Origin: Conexibacter sp.
GTDB taxonomy: Bacteria; Actinomycetota; Thermoleophilia; Solirubrobacterales; Solirubrobacteraceae
Reading direction: 5' to 3'
DNA length: 16,011 bases
NCBI GenBank assembly: GCA_025964295.1
Contig: JAOPZD010000172.1
Coordinates: 1-16,011, forward strand
The translations under genes and the position numbers were made by a program. The notes beneath the pieces are model-generated. The model searched no databases, was not told the DNA's origin, and worked only from the letters and a program-made list of their open reading frames with translations. This document shows, piece after piece, positions 14,120 to 16,011 of the stretch. The number at the start of each line of letters is the position of its first letter. Positions within the stretch are counted from its first letter, which is position 1.

Positions 14120-15343
14120 ATGAGCTCTGACACGCCGGTGACCTTCGACGACCCTGATCTGCTCGACCGGTTCGCCGACCTGGTCGTCGGATTCGCGGCC
14201 AACCTCCAGCGCGGTCAGATCCTCTCGATCGGGTCGGAGATCGGCAAGGAGGCGCTCACGCGCGCGATCGCGCGGAGCGGGTACCGCCACGGCGCCAAGT
14301 TCGTGGACGCCGTCTACTTCGACCTGCACGTCAAGCGCGCGCGCCTGGAGTACGCCGACGAGGACACGCTCGACTTCGTGCCGCCGTGGTACGGCGAGCG
14401 GATCCTCGAGCTGGGCCGCCTGCGCGCCGCGCGCGTGGGCCTGACCGGGCCGGCGCACCCGGGGCTGCTGTCGGACCTCGACCCCAGGCGCGTGGGTCGC
14501 GACCAGCTGCCGGCGGTGCGCGAGACCGGCCAGGTGGTCAACGAGCGCACGACGAACTGGACCGCGTTGCCGTGCCCGACCCGGCCATGGGCCGAGCTGG
14601 TGCATCCCGACCTCGATCCGGAGGAGGCGTGGGTCCGGCTCGGCGAGGAGATCCTCCATGTCTGCCGCCTGGACACCGAGGATCCCGTCGCCGCGTGGCG
14701 CGAGCGCGCCGACACGCTGGTCGCGGCCGCCGGCCGGGTCACCGAGCGCCGCTTCGACGCCCTGCGGCTCGTCGGGCCCGGCACCGACCTGACCCTCGGG
14801 CTGCTGCCGACCTCGAAGTTCCTGGCGGCCCGCTTCGAGACGGTGGACGGGATCGTGCACCTCCCCAACCTGCCCTCGGAGGAGATCTTCACGGCGCCGG
14901 ACCCGCGTCGGGCCGAGGGCATCGTACGGGCGACCAAGCCGCTCGTCCTCGGCGGCTCGATCATCCGCGGGCTCGAGGTCGAGTTCCGCGACGGTCGCGC
15001 CGTGCGCATCGACGCCGACGAGAACGCCGAGGTCCTGCGCTCCTACGCCGCGCGCGACGAGCATGCCAACCGCCTGGGAGAGCTCGCGCTCGTCGACGGC
15101 GACGGCCGCATCGGCGCGCTCGACACCATCTTCTTCGACACGCTCCTCGACGAGAACGCCGCCAGCCACATCGCCCTCGGGCACGCCTACCAGATGTGCG
15201 TGGACGACGAGGACATCGGGCGGATCAACGAGTCGACGATCCACGTCGACTTCATGATCGGGTCGCCGGACGTCCGGGTCCTGGGTCTCGCGCCGGATGG
15301 CACCGAGACGCCGGTGCTGGTCGAGGGGGCCTGGCAGCTCTGA
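14120..15343 (+). CDS. M29-family metallo-aminopeptidase
   Basis: 407 residues, the usual length for M29 (AmpS/PepS, thermophilic aminopeptidase T) enzymes, which remove N-terminal residues using two metal ions; cytoplasmic. The ligand set is visible: E254/E255 in NLPSEEIFTAPDP, E321 in LGELALVD, H350 in ASHIALGHAY with Y357, and H375 and D377 in STIHVDFMIGS. The N-terminal half holds the family blocks QRGQILSIGS and VDAVYFDLHVKRAR. It has no signal peptide. It has its own leaderless-type promoter and stands alone, with the STAS gene 67 bases upstream and the tRNA 59 bases downstream. The start at ATG 14120 gives the expected family N-terminus. The enzyme class is well supported; its physiological role (general peptide turnover) is inferred. 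Confidence 0.93.
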   Translation: MSSDTPVTFDDPDLLDRFADLVVGFAANLQRGQILSIGSEIGKEALTRAIARSGYRHGAKFVDAVYFDLHVKRARLEYADEDTLDFVPPWYGERILELGRLRAARVGLTGPAHPGLLSDLDPRRVGRDQLPAVRETGQVVNERTTNWTALPCPTRPWAELVHPDLDPEEAWVRLGEEILHVCRLDTEDPVAAWRERADTLVAAAGRVTERRFDALRLVGPGTDLTLGLLPTSKFLAARFETVDGIVHLPNLPSEEIFTAPDPRRAEGIVRATKPLVLGGSIIRGLEVEFRDGRAVRIDADENAEVLRSYAARDEHANRLGELALVDGDGRIGALDTIFFDTLLDENAASHIALGHAYQMCVDDEDIGRINESTIHVDFMIGSPDVRVLGLAPDGTETPVLVEGAWQL

Positions 15344-15383
15344 CGGCGCCCGCGCCCGCGGGTCCGATTCCCAGGTCGATCGC

Positions 15384-15389
15384 TATCCT
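15384..15389 (+). promoter_or_regulatory. -10 hexamer TATCCT of the tRNA-Ser gene
   Basis: TATCCT fits TANNNT and lies 13 bases before the first base of the tRNA, a normal distance for a short 5' leader. No convincing -35 box is seen. Confidence 0.45.
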
Positions 15390-15402
15390 CGCCCCTCTTC
15401 CA

Positions 15403-15491
15403 GGAGAGGTGCCGGAGCGGCTGAACGGGCACGACTGGAAATCGTGTGTGGGCTTTACGGTCCACCGAGGGTTCGAATCCCTCCCTCTCCG
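15403..15491 (+). tRNA. tRNA-Ser, anticodon GGA
   Basis: A complete class II tRNA of 89 bases. The acceptor stem GGAGAGG (15403-15409) pairs perfectly with CCTCTCC (15484-15490), followed by G as discriminator base, as expected for serine. The anticodon stem CACGA/TCGTG encloses the loop CTGGAAA with anticodon GGA at 15437-15439, reading UCC (and UCU). A long variable arm and a GAGGG-TTCGAAT-CCCTC T-arm are present. The CCA end is not encoded. Confidence 0.97.
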
Positions 15492-15576
15492 CTGAACGGA
15501 CGTGCCCGGTGTCGTCGCTGGCCGGCGGCCCCGGTATCACGGCCTGGGAGCCCGGTTCCCTAGATGGGCCGCGGGT

Positions 15577-15623
15577 ACGAGCCTCTGGGCGAGTGCCCGC
15601 AGCGAAACGAGCCCCTGGGCGAG
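15577..15623 (+). repeat. Two 17-bp direct repeats, 30-bp period, between tRNA-Ser and the last gene
   Basis: ACGAGCC(T/C)CTGGGCGAG occurs at 15577-15593 and 15607-15623 with one mismatch. Just after the second copy, GGCGA-GACT-TCGCC (15617-15630) forms a small hairpin that ends one base before the stop codon of the minus-strand gene. No gene is visible in the whole gap 15492-15630. Confidence 0.7.
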
Positions 15624-15630
15624 ACTTCGC

Positions 15631-16011
15631 CTAGTGCTTGCGCTTGGCCGCGCACGTCCGGTAGGTGCGGCTCAGCTTCAGCGTCCGGCCGTCGGCGAAC
15701 GCGACGGTCACGGTGACGGTGTAGCGGCCCTTCGGCAGGCCCGTGAGCACGACCGGCGCGGTTCCGGGCAGCTTGGGGTGCGTCGTGCGCTTGCCGACCT
15801 TGACGGTCAGGCCGGTCACGTTCAGGCCCGCCGGCGGGTGGAGGTGCAGCGTCAGCCGGCGGCGGCTCACGCAGGCATTGGCCGGCGGCAGGCCGATGAC
15901 CGAGGCGGCCGCCGGCAGGGCGGGGCGCGCCGGCGGGGCGGACGGCGCCGGTGCCCGGACCGCCCCCGGATCGCCCGCGGGCGGTGAGGTGGGCGGTGTC
16001 GGGGGCGGGTC
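15631..16011 (-). CDS. C-terminal part of a secreted or surface protein: Pro/Ala-rich linker plus small beta domain
   Basis: The frame is open from the right edge to the TAG at 15633-15631, 126 residues, with the N-terminus outside the window. The first 40 or so residues are a Pro/Ala-rich linker (repeated PP, PAP, PPA). From about residue 47 a compact domain follows: CVSRRRLTLHLHPP, a GLTVKVGKRT strand pair, a VVLTGLPKGRYTVTVTV strand pair and the ending YRTCAAKRKH. Two cysteines, one at each end of the domain, could form a disulfide, fitting an extracytoplasmic place. Such tails recur at the C-terminus of otherwise different exported proteins in Solirubrobacterales, as far as I recall. The catalytic or binding part lies beyond the edge, so no function can be given. 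A GTG at 15870 could be taken as the start, but the frame clearly continues upstream with protein-like composition. Confidence 0.78.
   Translation of the reverse strand, partial: DPPPTPPTSPPAGDPGAVRAPAPSAPPARPALPAAASVIGLPPANACVSRRRLTLHLHPPAGLNVTGLTVKVGKRTTHPKLPGTAPVVLTGLPKGRYTVTVTVAFADGRTLKLSRTYRTCAAKRKH

Noticed and set aside
1..16011. CRISPR array, phage genes, toxin-antitoxin pair, defence system or biosynthetic cluster
   Set aside because: No regularly spaced repeats, no structural phage genes and no matching gene pairs were seen. Apart from the transposase relic, the genes look like ordinary chromosomal genes.

Overview
This is a very GC-rich window (above 70% by eye, strong G/C bias at third codon positions) from an actinomycete-type chromosome. 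Several features together suggest a Thermoleophilia / Solirubrobacterales-like member of the Actinomycetota: an F420-dependent glucose-6-phosphate dehydrogenase, an extracytoplasmic protein ending in a Pro-rich linker plus a small beta-rich domain, and promoters of TANNNT type. That placement is an inference, not a proof.

Layout, left to right. (1) 1-1300, minus strand: most of a secreted vanadium-haloperoxidase-like protein with a complete vanadate pocket, running off the left edge. (2) 1463-2986, plus: a secreted S15/CocE-type alpha/beta hydrolase that seems to start at a rare ATC codon. (3) 3069-5508, plus: metY and metX, the direct-sulfhydrylation route to homocysteine. (4) 5520-7538, plus: a 672-residue secreted alpha/beta hydrolase of unknown substrate. 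(5) 7568-8572, plus: fgd, which regenerates reduced F420. (6) 8621-9629: a decayed IS481-like insertion sequence with at least five frame changes and two altered catalytic positions. (7) 9630-10184 and 10297-11112, minus: a small secreted protein of unknown function and a classical SDR. (8) 11221-13601, plus: an acyl-reductase-like extended SDR and a lipase joined by an ATGA stop/start overlap. (9) 13714-14052, plus: an orphan STAS anti-sigma antagonist. (10) 14120-15343, plus: an M29 aminopeptidase. (11) 15403-15491: tRNA-Ser(GGA). (12) 15631-16011, minus: the C-terminal part of a further secreted protein, cut by the right edge.

Most genes are housekeeping or unrelated accessory metabolism and do not form one pathway. 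metY/metX act together, and the reductase/lipase pair probably acts together on lipids. I see no CRISPR array, defence island, phage or biosynthetic cluster.

The most coherent unexplained signal is regulatory. Six protein genes have a TANNNT -10 hexamer ending exactly 7 or 8 bases before the start codon, with no clear Shine-Dalgarno site in most of them. This is the layout expected for leaderless mRNAs. Two consecutive plus-strand genes (the CocE-like hydrolase and metY) instead share a roughly 28-base promoter-proximal element and a real Shine-Dalgarno site.
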